Shown here: piece after piece, positions 7,747 through 14,801 of the stretch
Layout of the letters: each line of letters opens with the position of its first letter
How positions within the stretch are numbered: position 1 is the first letter of the stretch
Assembly (NCBI GenBank): GCA_038150465.1
Contig: JAYOTP010000040.1
Location: forward strand, 1 to 16,564
Origin: RFXV01 sp038150465
Lineage (GTDB): Bacteria; Bacteroidota; Bacteroidia; Flavobacteriales; Schleiferiaceae
Reading direction: 5' to 3'
Length of the DNA: 16,564 bases
Translations under genes and position numbers: made by a program
Notes under the pieces: model-generated
What the model was told of the DNA's origin: nothing
Seen by the model: the letters and a program-made list of their open reading frames with translations, nothing else
Database searches by the model: none

Positions 7747-9069
7747 TCATTGAAGGGCCTTCAACAGGTCGTTCCCGTTGGCCAGTACAATGAGCGTCAT
7801 GAGCAGGATGAACCCTGCGATCTGGGCATACTCCAGTACTTTTTGGGGTGCAGGTTTCCCGGTGATCATCTCCCAGAGCGTGAAGACCACATGTCCACCA
7901 TCCAGTGCGGGAATGGGAAGGATATTCAGGAAAGCGAGCATGATGCTCAAGAATGCCGTGAAGTTCCAGAAACGATACCAGTCCCAGCGAGTGGAAAATT
8001 GACTCATGATCGTTCCAAAACCACCCACCTGCTTGTAGGCTTCCGTCCTGGGGTTGAAGATGACCTTGAACTGCCGGACATAATCAGACAACACCTTCCC
8101 CGCCCGTCCAATGGCTGCAGGAATGGCCTCGATCACATTGTATTTCTTGACCGCCGTCTCAAAGTAGTACGAGGGACTGCGCGGGTACACACCCATCATC
8201 CCCGAGGCGGGCAGCTTGAATTGGAAATTCAGGGTATCCCGCCTGTTTCGAATGACTTGCAGGTCGATGTTCTTTCCTGCATAGGTGGGAATGCTGTCAG
8301 AATACTGATGGAAATAACTCATGCTCCGGCCGTTCAGACCGATCAAACTGTCGCCTACCTGAAGACCGGCCGCCTGCGCTGCCGAAGAGTCTGTAAAACC
8401 CGTAGCGACATAGGGCATTCGCACGCCTAAAAAGTTTCCCTGGCTTTGGATCAGGTGCTTGATGTCCACCTCGCTGTAGGCATAAGAATGGGTGCGTCCA
8501 TCCCGCTCAACCACGATCTCTCCTTCGCCGTCAAGCAATATCTCCATGGGCACGGCTGCAAAATTTTCCACCTCCCGGCCATTGACCGAAAGAAAAACAT
8601 CACCGTCTCTCAACCCGATATCGTACGCACCATCATCCACGGTGATCCCATAGGAGAGATTGGCCGTGGGCAGATACTCTTCTCCCCAGTAGCTCAAAAC
8701 ACCCACATAGATCAGGAAGGCCACGATCACATTGACGGTCACGCCACCCAGCATGATGATCAGGCGTTGCCAGGCCGGTTTGGAGCGGAATTCCCAAGGC
8801 TGCGGCTCCTGTTTGAGCTGCTCTGTATCCATGCTCTCGTCCACCATACCCGAGATCTTGACATATCCGCCCAAGGGAAGCCATCCAATGCCGTATTCGG
8901 TTTCACCGATTTTCTTCTTGGCCAGGGAGAACCACGGATCGAAAAAGAGGTAGAACTTCTCTACCCGGGTCTTGAAGAGCCGAGCAGGAATGAAGTGCCC
9001 CATCTCGTGCAGGATGATCAGCAAAGACAGACTCAGAATGAATTGGGTGATCTGTATAAGGGTCTCCAT
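7747..9069 (-). CDS. rseP: RseP-like site-2 intramembrane zinc metalloprotease
   Basis: This 440-residue inner-membrane protease (family M50) cuts transmembrane segments of anti-sigma factors and leftover signal peptides. The zinc motif HEMGH is at residues 21-25 in the first helix, and the third ligand is Asp390 in NILPIPALDGGHV. Between them are a short conserved loop (PLGGYVKISGM), a membrane helix near residues 105-125, and two PDZ-like regions (about 140-215 and 225-290). The last helix covers about 415-435. ATG at 9069 gives the standard start. This gene is the first of the minus-strand run, 32 nt before the unknown gene, and is divergent from the gene at 9187. Confidence 0.96.
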   Translation of the reverse strand: METLIQITQFILSLSLLIILHEMGHFIPARLFKTRVEKFYLFFDPWFSLAKKKIGETEYGIGWLPLGGYVKISGMVDESMDTEQLKQEPQPWEFRSKPAWQRLIIMLGGVTVNVIVAFLIYVGVLSYWGEEYLPTANLSYGITVDDGAYDIGLRDGDVFLSVNGREVENFAAVPMEILLDGEGEIVVERDGRTHSYAYSEVDIKHLIQSQGNFLGVRMPYVATGFTDSSAAQAAGLQVGDSLIGLNGRSMSYFHQYSDSIPTYAGKNIDLQVIRNRRDTLNFQFKLPASGMMGVYPRSPSYYFETAVKKYNVIEAIPAAIGRAGKVLSDYVRQFKVIFNPRTEAYKQVGGFGTIMSQFSTRWDWYRFWNFTAFLSIMLAFLNILPIPALDGGHVVFTLWEMITGKPAPQKVLEYAQIAGFILLMTLIVLANGNDLLKALQ

Positions 9070-9092
9070 GGGGCGAACTCGAATTGAGTCGG

Positions 9093-9100
9093 CAAAGGTA
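9093..9100 (-). promoter_or_regulatory. Candidate -7 element of the rseP promoter
   Basis: TACCTTTG on the minus strand matches the Bacteroidota -7 consensus TAnnTTTG exactly and lies 24 bases upstream of the rseP ATG, giving a short leader. No TTG was found at the expected -33 distance, so only half of the promoter is supported. Confidence 0.4.
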
Positions 9101-9186
9101 GATGCTTCAGCCTTTGTCGTCTGCTAATAAACTGCAAATACATGGGCTTGTTCCCTGCCGGTTCTATCTTGGCTTAAAATCATCCG

Positions 9187-10872
9187 ATGTTCCGTTGGTC
9201 TTTGCTCTTGCTCCTGATGAGCGCGACGCTTTGGGCGCAGTCTCCTTCCCGGGTCGAACTGCATCTGAGGCTTCCTGAAAAAGACGGTCCCGTCGGCTAT
9301 ACCTACCGACTGTACGATCTGCCCGAAGGCGATCATCTCCTAAAGCACAGCGGTTCGGTGAGACGAACGGAATTGCGGATGTATCAAAAGAATATCCTGA
9401 AGGAAAGCTCTTTGGGGAAAGAAGATCAAAGCACTTTATTGCGCGTCCGATCACCGGTGCAGGATCGGCTGCTTGTTTTTCAGCAGGGATCGACCGCTCC
9501 TGATCAGGGTTGGACCATTGGTTCAGACATGCCCTGGCCATTTGTAGCGCCTGCTTCATGGAACTGTCCGCTGCTGCTCAGCATTGAAGGAAAGCTTGAT
9601 GAATGGGATATTCTGTGGCCAGCAGAGGCACAACTGATCGTGGAGGATGGCGCGCAAGAGAGTGTATTCTTCGGACCCACCACGGCAGCCCCGCTTCATT
9701 CACAGCTCCTGCAGATACTTCCCAAAGCCCAGGTCATTGCCTTGGCGCAGAGGGAAAAGCCTATCCTGAATGCCTCCGACATTGAATCGCTCGAAGGCCG
9801 TGTGCCCTCGCCAGGCATCCAACCGATCTGTGGACTTCCCAGTGTTCCGCTCCCGGAAGAGGAAAGGATCGAGATTGCATTTGTGCGGTCCATCGGAAAA
9901 AGCTTTTGCGCCCTGTGGGAAACGGACAGCCTATTTCTATTGGGAAAGAGAAGAGACGAGAAACTCCGCCGGATACAGGAGACTTTTCGCGCTTCCAGGC
10001 AAAACGCTGCCGAATTCGAGGCGGCCCTCGCTCAATGGCGCTTCCAGGAATATGGCGACTGGGGCATTGCCGCACAACAAGAGCGCGAACAAGAGCAGGA
10101 ACGCGAGCTTCAATTCCTTTTCAACAAGCGCTCCTACTATGCCGATCTCAGCGGGAACTACGACCCGCTCGCGGATACTTCTTCTTTGAGTATTCGGGCC
10201 AAACGCTGGTACCTCTCTACCCTGGACGAAGGCAAACAGAAGGAGATCTGCTGCCAGTTGTTCGACCCTGAGAATTCAATAAGACCTCTTCCTACCGGAC
10301 TCTGGAACGACCTGATCCAAAAGGGAATCCGACCAATGATCCGGCTGAACTATCGGCTGATCGCCGCTCAGAACACCCTGCAGATCCGGATGGAGCAACT
10401 TCAGGAGCAGACCGTGGATGTTCCAGTGGATCTGCGCATTTCCGGATCCGAGATGGATACCGTTGTTGGCCTGCGCATCAGAGGCAGGAGCGACACCATC
10501 GAAGTGCCCTTCCACGGATCGGTGCATTATCTCAAGATCGACCCGGAAAACCGCCAACCGGTCTTGTGGCTGGAGGAGAAGAACGACCTGCAGTACCTGA
10601 TGGAACTGCGGGATCGCCCCACGAAAGGCCGCCGACTGGAGCTTATGGAAGCGCTCTTTGGCGCGCAGAACAGCAACCTCTTGAGAACCGCAGTGGGCAT
10701 TGGATTGTATGATGATTGGAAGGAGATACGCATCCTGACCCTATTGTATTTGAATGGAAAAGACGCCGACTTCGTTGCCCTTTTCGAATCCGAGATCGAC
10801 CAACTTGCCCGGACCGATGCCGACGAGGAGGTGCGTTCCTATGCTCAGGATGTGCAGATGAATCAGCCCTGA
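9187..10872 (+). CDS. Secreted protein resembling a non-catalytic M1 aminopeptidase
   Basis: This is a 561-residue protein with a signal peptide (MFRWSLLLLLMSATLWAQ), so it is exported. No confident family is recognised for the N-terminal half, which looks like beta-sandwich sequence. Residues about 260-312 are charged and helical (QQEREQEQEREL). Residues about 380-460 (GIRPMIRLNYR, VDVPVDLRISG, FHGSVHYLKIDPENR) resemble the beta-sandwich that follows the catalytic domain in M1 aminopeptidases. Residues about 480-560 (RLELMEALFG, DDWKEIRILTLLYL) resemble the HEAT-like helical tail of those enzymes. The zinc motif HExxH is absent anywhere, so it should not be an active peptidase. No T9SS tail is present. 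It ends 3 nt before the ligase start, so the two genes are probably cotranscribed. The M1 relation is by eye and needs a profile search. Confidence 0.8.
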   Translation: MFRWSLLLLLMSATLWAQSPSRVELHLRLPEKDGPVGYTYRLYDLPEGDHLLKHSGSVRRTELRMYQKNILKESSLGKEDQSTLLRVRSPVQDRLLVFQQGSTAPDQGWTIGSDMPWPFVAPASWNCPLLLSIEGKLDEWDILWPAEAQLIVEDGAQESVFFGPTTAAPLHSQLLQILPKAQVIALAQREKPILNASDIESLEGRVPSPGIQPICGLPSVPLPEEERIEIAFVRSIGKSFCALWETDSLFLLGKRRDEKLRRIQETFRASRQNAAEFEAALAQWRFQEYGDWGIAAQQEREQEQERELQFLFNKRSYYADLSGNYDPLADTSSLSIRAKRWYLSTLDEGKQKEICCQLFDPENSIRPLPTGLWNDLIQKGIRPMIRLNYRLIAAQNTLQIRMEQLQEQTVDVPVDLRISGSEMDTVVGLRIRGRSDTIEVPFHGSVHYLKIDPENRQPVLWLEEKNDLQYLMELRDRPTKGRRLELMEALFGAQNSNLLRTAVGIGLYDDWKEIRILTLLYLNGKDADFVALFESEIDQLARTDADEEVRSYAQDVQMNQP

Positions 10873-10875
10873 CCC

Positions 10876-12465
10876 GTGCAGCATTTTGTCCGCATGTTCA
10901 GCGCACTCGACGCCACGCAGTCGACCAAGACCAAAGTAGCTGCCTTGGTGCGCTTCCTGGAAGCATCTTCCGAAAAAGACCGCATCTGGGGCGTCGGCCT
11001 GCTCTACGGTAAAAGACCCAAACGGGCGATCAACAGCCGTCAGCTTCGCGAATGGACCCTGGAACGTACAGAACTGCCTGAATGGCTGTTCGAGGAATGC
11101 TATCAGGTGGTGGGTGATCTGGCCGAGACCATCGCCCGGGTTTTGCCAAAAGCAGAAAAAACCGATGAGCGGGAGCTGAGCCAATGGATGGAAGAATTGC
11201 TCGATCTGCGCTCCGCGGAAGAGGACGAAAAGAAGGCCTTTGTGCTCGATGCATGGGCACGCCTGAACGGAACGGAGCGCCTGGTCTTCAACAAGTTGCT
11301 GACCGGAGGATTCCGCCTCGGGGTGAGCCAGAACCTCATGGTGCGTGCACTGGCTGTTTTCACTCAGCGCGAACCCAGTGACATCGCCTTTTGTCTGACC
11401 GGGCAATGGACCCCTTGGACCCACAGCCTGAGCGAGCTGCTCGATTCGGGAACGGGGTCGGGAGACGCCTCCAAACCCTATCCCTTCTACCTGGCCCATC
11501 CCCTCACCGAAGAGGTTTCTGAGCTTGGATCAGTAGACGACTGGCAACTGGAACACAAGTGGGACGGCATCCGGGCGCAACTGATCGTTCGTGCAGGACA
11601 GCTCTTTTTGTGGTCGCGGGGGGAAGAACTCATCACGGAGCGCTTTCCCGAATTCAGTGGACTCGTGGATGTGTTGCCAGAAGGCACCGTTCTGGACGGC
11701 GAACTATTGGCCTACAAAGACGACATTCTGCCCTTTCAAAAACTTCAAACCCGGATCGGCCGAAAAAAAGTGGGCAAGAAACTTTTGGCCGAAGCGCCCT
11801 GCATCTTGCGCCTCTACGACCTATTGGAGTGGAAAGGGCAAGACCTGCGATCCGAGCCTCTGGAAAAAAGAAGGCAGCTGTTGGAACAATTGCTCTCTGA
11901 TCATGGGCATCCCGTGCTGCAACTGAGCCCCTTACTCCAACCCAATAGCTGGGAAGAGGCTGCCGAAGAACGCCGCGGATCGCGGGCGGTGCACTCCGAG
12001 GGGCTGATGCTCAAGCGAAAGTCTTCTCCCTACGAACAAGGCCGCAAGAAGGGAAACTGGTGGAAGTGGAAGGTGGATCCATTGCACATCGACGCGGTGA
12101 TGATCTATGCCATGCGCGGACACGGACAGCGCTCCAACCTCTACACCGACTACACCTTTGCCGTATGGAAGGGAAAGGAATTGGTGCCCTTCACCAAGGC
12201 CTACTCCGGGCTGAGCATGGAGGAATTTCGCGAAGTGGATCGCTTTGTCAAGAAGCACACCCGGGAACGCTTCGGTCCGGTGCGCAGTGTGGATCCCGAA
12301 CTGGTCTTTGAACTGGCCTTTGAAGGCATTCAGGCGAGCAGCCGACACAAATCGGGCATCGCCCTTCGCTTTCCGAGGATGGCCCGATGGCGCAAGGACA
12401 AACCTGCTGAAGAAGCAGGGACGCTTGAAGAGTTGCAGGAACTGCTGAAGCAATTTGGGAGTTGA
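10876..12465 (+). CDS. ATP-dependent DNA ligase
   Basis: This is a 529-residue ligase that seals nicks using ATP. An N-terminal helical DNA-binding domain covers about 1-200 (FNKLLTGGFRLGVSQNL). The adenylation domain has the active-site Lys228 in EHKWDGIRAQL, then VLDGELLAYKD, SEGLMLKRKSSPY and WWKWKVDP, and an OB-fold domain runs to the end. It looks like the bacterial PP_1105-type ligases. The GTG at 10876 is preferred over ATG at 10894 because MQHFVRMFSALDATQSTKTK aligns with the usual family N-terminus. Such ligases often sit with a metallo-beta-lactamase-type exonuclease and an Lhr-type helicase; neither is next to it here. An NAD-dependent LigA presumably handles replication elsewhere, so a repair role is likely. 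Confidence 0.95.
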   Translation: MQHFVRMFSALDATQSTKTKVAALVRFLEASSEKDRIWGVGLLYGKRPKRAINSRQLREWTLERTELPEWLFEECYQVVGDLAETIARVLPKAEKTDERELSQWMEELLDLRSAEEDEKKAFVLDAWARLNGTERLVFNKLLTGGFRLGVSQNLMVRALAVFTQREPSDIAFCLTGQWTPWTHSLSELLDSGTGSGDASKPYPFYLAHPLTEEVSELGSVDDWQLEHKWDGIRAQLIVRAGQLFLWSRGEELITERFPEFSGLVDVLPEGTVLDGELLAYKDDILPFQKLQTRIGRKKVGKKLLAEAPCILRLYDLLEWKGQDLRSEPLEKRRQLLEQLLSDHGHPVLQLSPLLQPNSWEEAAEERRGSRAVHSEGLMLKRKSSPYEQGRKKGNWWKWKVDPLHIDAVMIYAMRGHGQRSNLYTDYTFAVWKGKELVPFTKAYSGLSMEEFREVDRFVKKHTRERFGPVRSVDPELVFELAFEGIQASSRHKSGIALRFPRMARWRKDKPAEEAGTLEELQELLKQFGS

Positions 12466-12469
12466 CAAT

Positions 12470-12492
12470 AAAAAAAACCCGCCGAAGCGGGG
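12470..12492 (-). terminator. Rho-independent terminator of the yceI-family gene
   Basis: On the minus strand a 5-bp GC stem (CCCGC/GCGGG) closes a UUCG tetraloop in the very stable C(UUCG)G context, followed by eight T residues (12477-12470). It begins 24 nt after the YceI stop. On the plus strand there is no T tract after the stem, so it probably does not end ligase transcription efficiently. Confidence 0.85.
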
Positions 12493-12515
12493 TAGAAAGA
12501 TCAGGCCTGTCAGGA

Positions 12516-13085
12516 TTAATTCATGACCAATTGCACCTCTAGAATAAAAATGTCATCTATGGCCTTGTCCCCTAGGCTGTCAAAGAAAGACTTCGAGCCA
12601 TAGCGCACATCGTAGAGGGAGCGGTCCAGCTCCAGTCGTGCAGTATATCCAGATTTATTCTTTTTCAAGTCGAAGGAGATGAATTGCATTTTGCCCTTGA
12701 TGGTCATTTGTCCGTTCACTTTGGCGGCTCCATCGATGAATGGGCCAGAATTGGAAACGGTCAGAGTAGCCAAGGGATGCTTCTCCACACCAAAAAAGTC
12801 ATCGGATTTAAGGTGACCCACCAATTTGCCGTTATAAGTCTCGTTGGTGAGATCCGTACAGGCAATGGAATGCATATCCACAACAAAACTCCCGTTCTTG
12901 ATCTGGTTTCCTTCCCATTCAAGCTCACCTGACCGAAACTGAATGGTTCCCTCATGCTGACCTCCGATCTTTTTGCCTATCCATTTGATGGTAGACTTCT
13001 TTGCATCAATGGACATGGGCTGAGCTTTTGAGATGAAACCCGTTAGCGTCAGCATTACTGCTGCCAAAAGAGTTGTTTTTTTCAT
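12516..13085 (-). CDS. Secreted YceI-family lipid-binding protein
   Basis: This 189-residue protein has a signal peptide (MKKTTLLAAVMLTLTGFISKAQ), so the mature part is periplasmic or exported. The rest is a YceI lipocalin-like barrel: MSIDAKKSTIKWIGKKIGG at the start, then SFVVDMHSIACTDL, LVGHLKSDDFFGVEKHPLAT and the C-terminal DRSLYDVRYGSKSFF. Family members bind long isoprenoid chains such as quinones or polyisoprenoids and are often induced by stress. The gene is divergent from an HxlR-type regulator and shares a 111-bp control region with it, which suggests that the regulator controls it. A strong terminator follows. Confidence 0.93.
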   Translation of the reverse strand: MKKTTLLAAVMLTLTGFISKAQPMSIDAKKSTIKWIGKKIGGQHEGTIQFRSGELEWEGNQIKNGSFVVDMHSIACTDLTNETYNGKLVGHLKSDDFFGVEKHPLATLTVSNSGPFIDGAAKVNGQMTIKGKMQFISFDLKKNKSGYTARLELDRSLYDVRYGSKSFFDSLGDKAIDDIFILEVQLVMN

Positions 13086-13116
13086 GTCTATTCATTTTTT
13101 GATTTTTAGTTCCCGC

Positions 13117-13124
13117 CAAAAGTA
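13117..13124 (-). promoter_or_regulatory. Candidate -7 element of the yceI-family promoter
   Basis: TACTTTTG on the minus strand matches the Bacteroidota -7 consensus TAnnTTTG, 32 bases upstream of the ATG. The inverted repeats at 13133-13165 lie immediately upstream, across the position where a -33 element would be. No TTG is found there, so a protein bound to the repeats could block or assist the polymerase. Confidence 0.45.
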
Positions 13125-13132
13125 TTTACTTT

Positions 13133-13149
13133 AGTTACTTATTGTAACT
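13133..13149. promoter_or_regulatory. Inverted repeat AGTTAC-N5-GTAACT, putative HxlR operator
   Basis: This perfect 6+5+6 inverted repeat (AGTTAC TTATT GTAACT) lies between the divergent yceI-family and HxlR genes. It directly adjoins a second repeat with the same half-site at 13150-13165. HxlR proteins bind such short dyads as dimers, so self-regulation and control of yceI are inferred. Confidence 0.6.
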
Positions 13150-13165
13150 GTTACCATTAGGTAAC
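13150..13165. promoter_or_regulatory. Inverted repeat GTTACC-N4-GGTAAC, putative HxlR operator
   Basis: This is a perfect 6+4+6 inverted repeat (GTTACC ATTA GGTAAC) abutting the first one without a gap. The two centres are 16.5 bp apart, which would put bound dimers on different faces of the helix or allow one repeat to be chosen over the other. Confidence 0.6.
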
Positions 13166-13178
13166 CATTCAAATAGTA

Positions 13179-13184
13179 GTAACC
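13179..13184. promoter_or_regulatory. Additional GTAACC half-site before the HxlR gene
   Basis: A single GTAACC, matching the second half of the two inverted repeats, ends 12 nt before the HxlR ATG. The GTAAC starts are at 13144, 13161 and 13179, a spacing of 17 and 18 bp. It may be a third, weaker contact; a chance match cannot be excluded. Confidence 0.35.
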
Positions 13185-13196
13185 TCAAGGTTTCCC

Positions 13197-13508
13197 ATGG
13201 CGAAGACCCTCAACGAATCGTGTCCTGTCCAGAAATTCACGCAGATGTTAGGCGGCAAGTGGAAGCTGAACATCCTCTATGCCCTTAGAAAAAATGCACC
13301 TCTTCGTTTCGGAAAGCTTCATTTGGTCATAGAAGGAATCTCGCGAAAAGTGTTGACGGAACAGCTTCGTGAACTGGAGCAAGATGGATTGGTCACTCGG
13401 GTCCATTATAGCGAGAAACCACCCCGCGTGGAATATTCCATGACCCAGCGGGCCAAAGAACTTTGTTCTGTCTTTGGGGCGATCGAAGAATGGGTAGACC
13501 AAACCTGA
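13197..13508 (+). CDS. HxlR-family winged-helix transcription regulator
   Basis: This 103-residue DNA-binding protein has the HxlR pattern throughout: CPVQKFTQMLGGKWKLNILY near the N-terminus, LRFGKLHLVIEGISRKVLTE (recognition helix region), LRELEQDGLVTR, and the wing PPRVEYSMT. The N-terminal Cys9 in CPV is the residue that senses oxidants or electrophiles in several studied family members; sensing here is inferred. It is divergent from the YceI gene, with paired GTTAC/GTAAC dyads in the shared upstream region, a common layout for a regulator that controls itself and its neighbour. Confidence 0.93.
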   Translation: MAKTLNESCPVQKFTQMLGGKWKLNILYALRKNAPLRFGKLHLVIEGISRKVLTEQLRELEQDGLVTRVHYSEKPPRVEYSMTQRAKELCSVFGAIEEWVDQT

Positions 13509-13551
13509 TGTTCCTCGCCACCGGCGGAAACTTCATTTTGAAAAGGAATTC

Positions 13552-13722
13552 TTACCGTTCGACCACTCGCTGGCTAAAGCTTCCCGAAGGGGTTTGAACG
13601 TGCAGCATGTACACACCCTGCGCAAAAGAAGACAGATCCAGAGGTGTTTCCACAACTCTTGAAGTGTGCCTTACGATCGACTTTCCCTGCATGTCCATAA
13701 GGAGCTCACTGCTCAGTGGCGC
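13552..13722 (-). pseudogene. Remnant of a T9SS type A C-terminal sorting domain
   Basis: The minus strand reads 56 codons and a TAA stop from 13722. The reading contains ELLMDMQGKSIV, then LDLSSFAQGVYMLHVQT and PSGSFSQRVVER at the end, a typical end of a T9SS cargo sorting domain. Upstream a TAG (13725-13723) interrupts the frame and no signal peptide, cargo body or usual YPNP start of the domain is present, so it is a decayed gene end. Its last 71 bases match the end of the intact T9SS gene (14802-14872) at 66 positions, with 46 consecutive identical bases. It is in the same frame as the mscS gene beyond two stop codons, probably by chance. The rest of 13509-13764 shows nothing else recognisable. 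Confidence 0.75.
13562..13607. repeat. 46-bp direct repeat, copy 1
   Basis: This segment is identical to 14812-14857 in the same orientation, 1250 bp away. It encodes the last residues of a T9SS sorting tail. Identity includes third codon positions, which suggests recent duplication or gene conversion. The two copies flank the mscS gene. Confidence 0.95.
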
Positions 13723-13764
13723 CTACAGGCAGAGTGGGTACAGTGAAGCTTGCTTTTGACCAAA

Positions 13765-14631
13765 CTATTCTTTTGGCCCGAACGACCCCTCCCGTCCCTT
13801 GTCCTTAAAGACAATGGTCCGGTATGGGAAAGGGATCTCAATTCCCCTTTCATCGAAAGCCAGTTTGACACTGCGGAGGACATCTCTTTCCAACTCGACC
13901 GATGTATCAAAATCCTTTGTCCAAACGAAGGCCCTGAGCATCACACTGAAATCGCCCAAACTGATCACCTTTACCGGTACGGACGGCTCGCCAGACTCTT
14001 TTTCTTTTGCGCTTCGACCATCTATGTAATTCGGATGGCGTTGGATCTCCTCCCGGATGATCTGCTCGGCCAGTTCCAACTCTGCATCGTAGGCGATACC
14101 TATGTCGATGTGCTTTCGGATCCTTTCGTCCTTGATGCTGCTGTTGATAAGGGTATCTTCACTTATGATGCTGTTTGGAATCACGATCCTCCTGAATTCA
14201 TAATCTTTTATGACCGTGTGCCGCAAAGTGATCTCTTCGACCACCCCCATATGACCACTGACGACTTCTATGGAATCACCGACTCTGAATGGTTTGAATA
14301 TCAAGATAAAGATGCCTCCGATGATGTTGGCAAAGGCTTTTTGAGAGGCAAACCCGATGATGGCCGCAAGCACACCGGCACTTGCAAAAAGTGCTGTCCC
14401 TAAAGATTTGAAGTAGGGGATCTTGGTGAACACCCAGAATATCCCGATGCTGAAGACAATAAAACTTATAGAGTTCTTGAGAAAGATAAAATTCGTTGGA
14501 TCGACATACAATTGCTTGCTGTTCCTTTTGATGAAAAAGTCTATGGTTTTCCTCAAGACAAAAGAGATGATCCATGCAGCGATAAGAGTGCCTGCCGCAA
14601 GGAATCCGTAATCAAAGTAGAGGTTTTTCAT
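13765..14631 (-). CDS. MscS-family mechanosensitive channel
   Basis: This 288-residue inner-membrane channel opens when membrane tension rises and releases solutes on osmotic downshock. Membrane helices lie at about 8-25 and 50-70, and the pore helix at about 80-110 shows the small-residue pattern (ALFASAGVLAAIIGFASQKA) followed by NIIGGIFILIFKPFRVGDSI, the MscS signature. The beta domain (about 115-170: HTVIKDYEFRRIVIPNSII) and the mixed C-terminal domain (about 175-270) complete a short MscS type. The ATG at 14631 gives the normal start. It is flanked by the two copies of a 46-bp direct repeat. No clear promoter was found in the 170 bp upstream. Confidence 0.95.
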   Translation of the reverse strand: MKNLYFDYGFLAAGTLIAAWIISFVLRKTIDFFIKRNSKQLYVDPTNFIFLKNSISFIVFSIGIFWVFTKIPYFKSLGTALFASAGVLAAIIGFASQKAFANIIGGIFILIFKPFRVGDSIEVVSGHMGVVEEITLRHTVIKDYEFRRIVIPNSIISEDTLINSSIKDERIRKHIDIGIAYDAELELAEQIIREEIQRHPNYIDGRSAKEKESGEPSVPVKVISLGDFSVMLRAFVWTKDFDTSVELERDVLRSVKLAFDERGIEIPFPYRTIVFKDKGREGSFGPKE

Positions 14632-14757
14632 TTTGTTGTTTTTAGCCCATCCAAACCATGGCCGGTCACTGCCCTACACCATTATTCTGCTCAAGTTAAG
14701 TCTGCGCTTGTGTGTGAATCCTGCCTTAGCTGAAAGCTTGCTATGGATTTAGAAAAA

Positions 14758-14782
14758 TAAAAAACCCCACCGAAGCGGGGTT
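14758..14782 (-). terminator. Rho-independent terminator of the T9SS/DUF2490-like unit
   Basis: On the minus strand AACCCC pairs with GGGGTT, extended by a G-U and a C-G pair around a UUCG loop, giving the C(UUCG)G form. A T-rich tract follows (14762 downward, interrupted by one A). It lies 20 nt after the stop of the T9SS gene. The plus strand also has a T-rich stretch after the stem, so it may work both ways. Confidence 0.85.
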
Positions 14783-14801
14783 CAATTTTCAGATGCTTTG
14801 G

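Noticed and set aside
7750..9087. Open frames of 226 and 213 codons on the plus strand
   Set aside because: Both are antisense to rseP, which carries HExxH and LDGG motifs. Their translations are rich in His, Gln and Arg with no recognisable features.
10741..11499. 252-codon open frame on the minus strand
   Set aside because: It covers the end of the M1-like gene and the N-terminal part of the ligase in antisense; no domain, start context or promoter supports it.
13516..13526. CGCC-ACC-GGCG hairpin just after the HxlR gene
   Set aside because: The 4-bp stem has no T run after it on the plus strand, so it is too weak to call a terminator.
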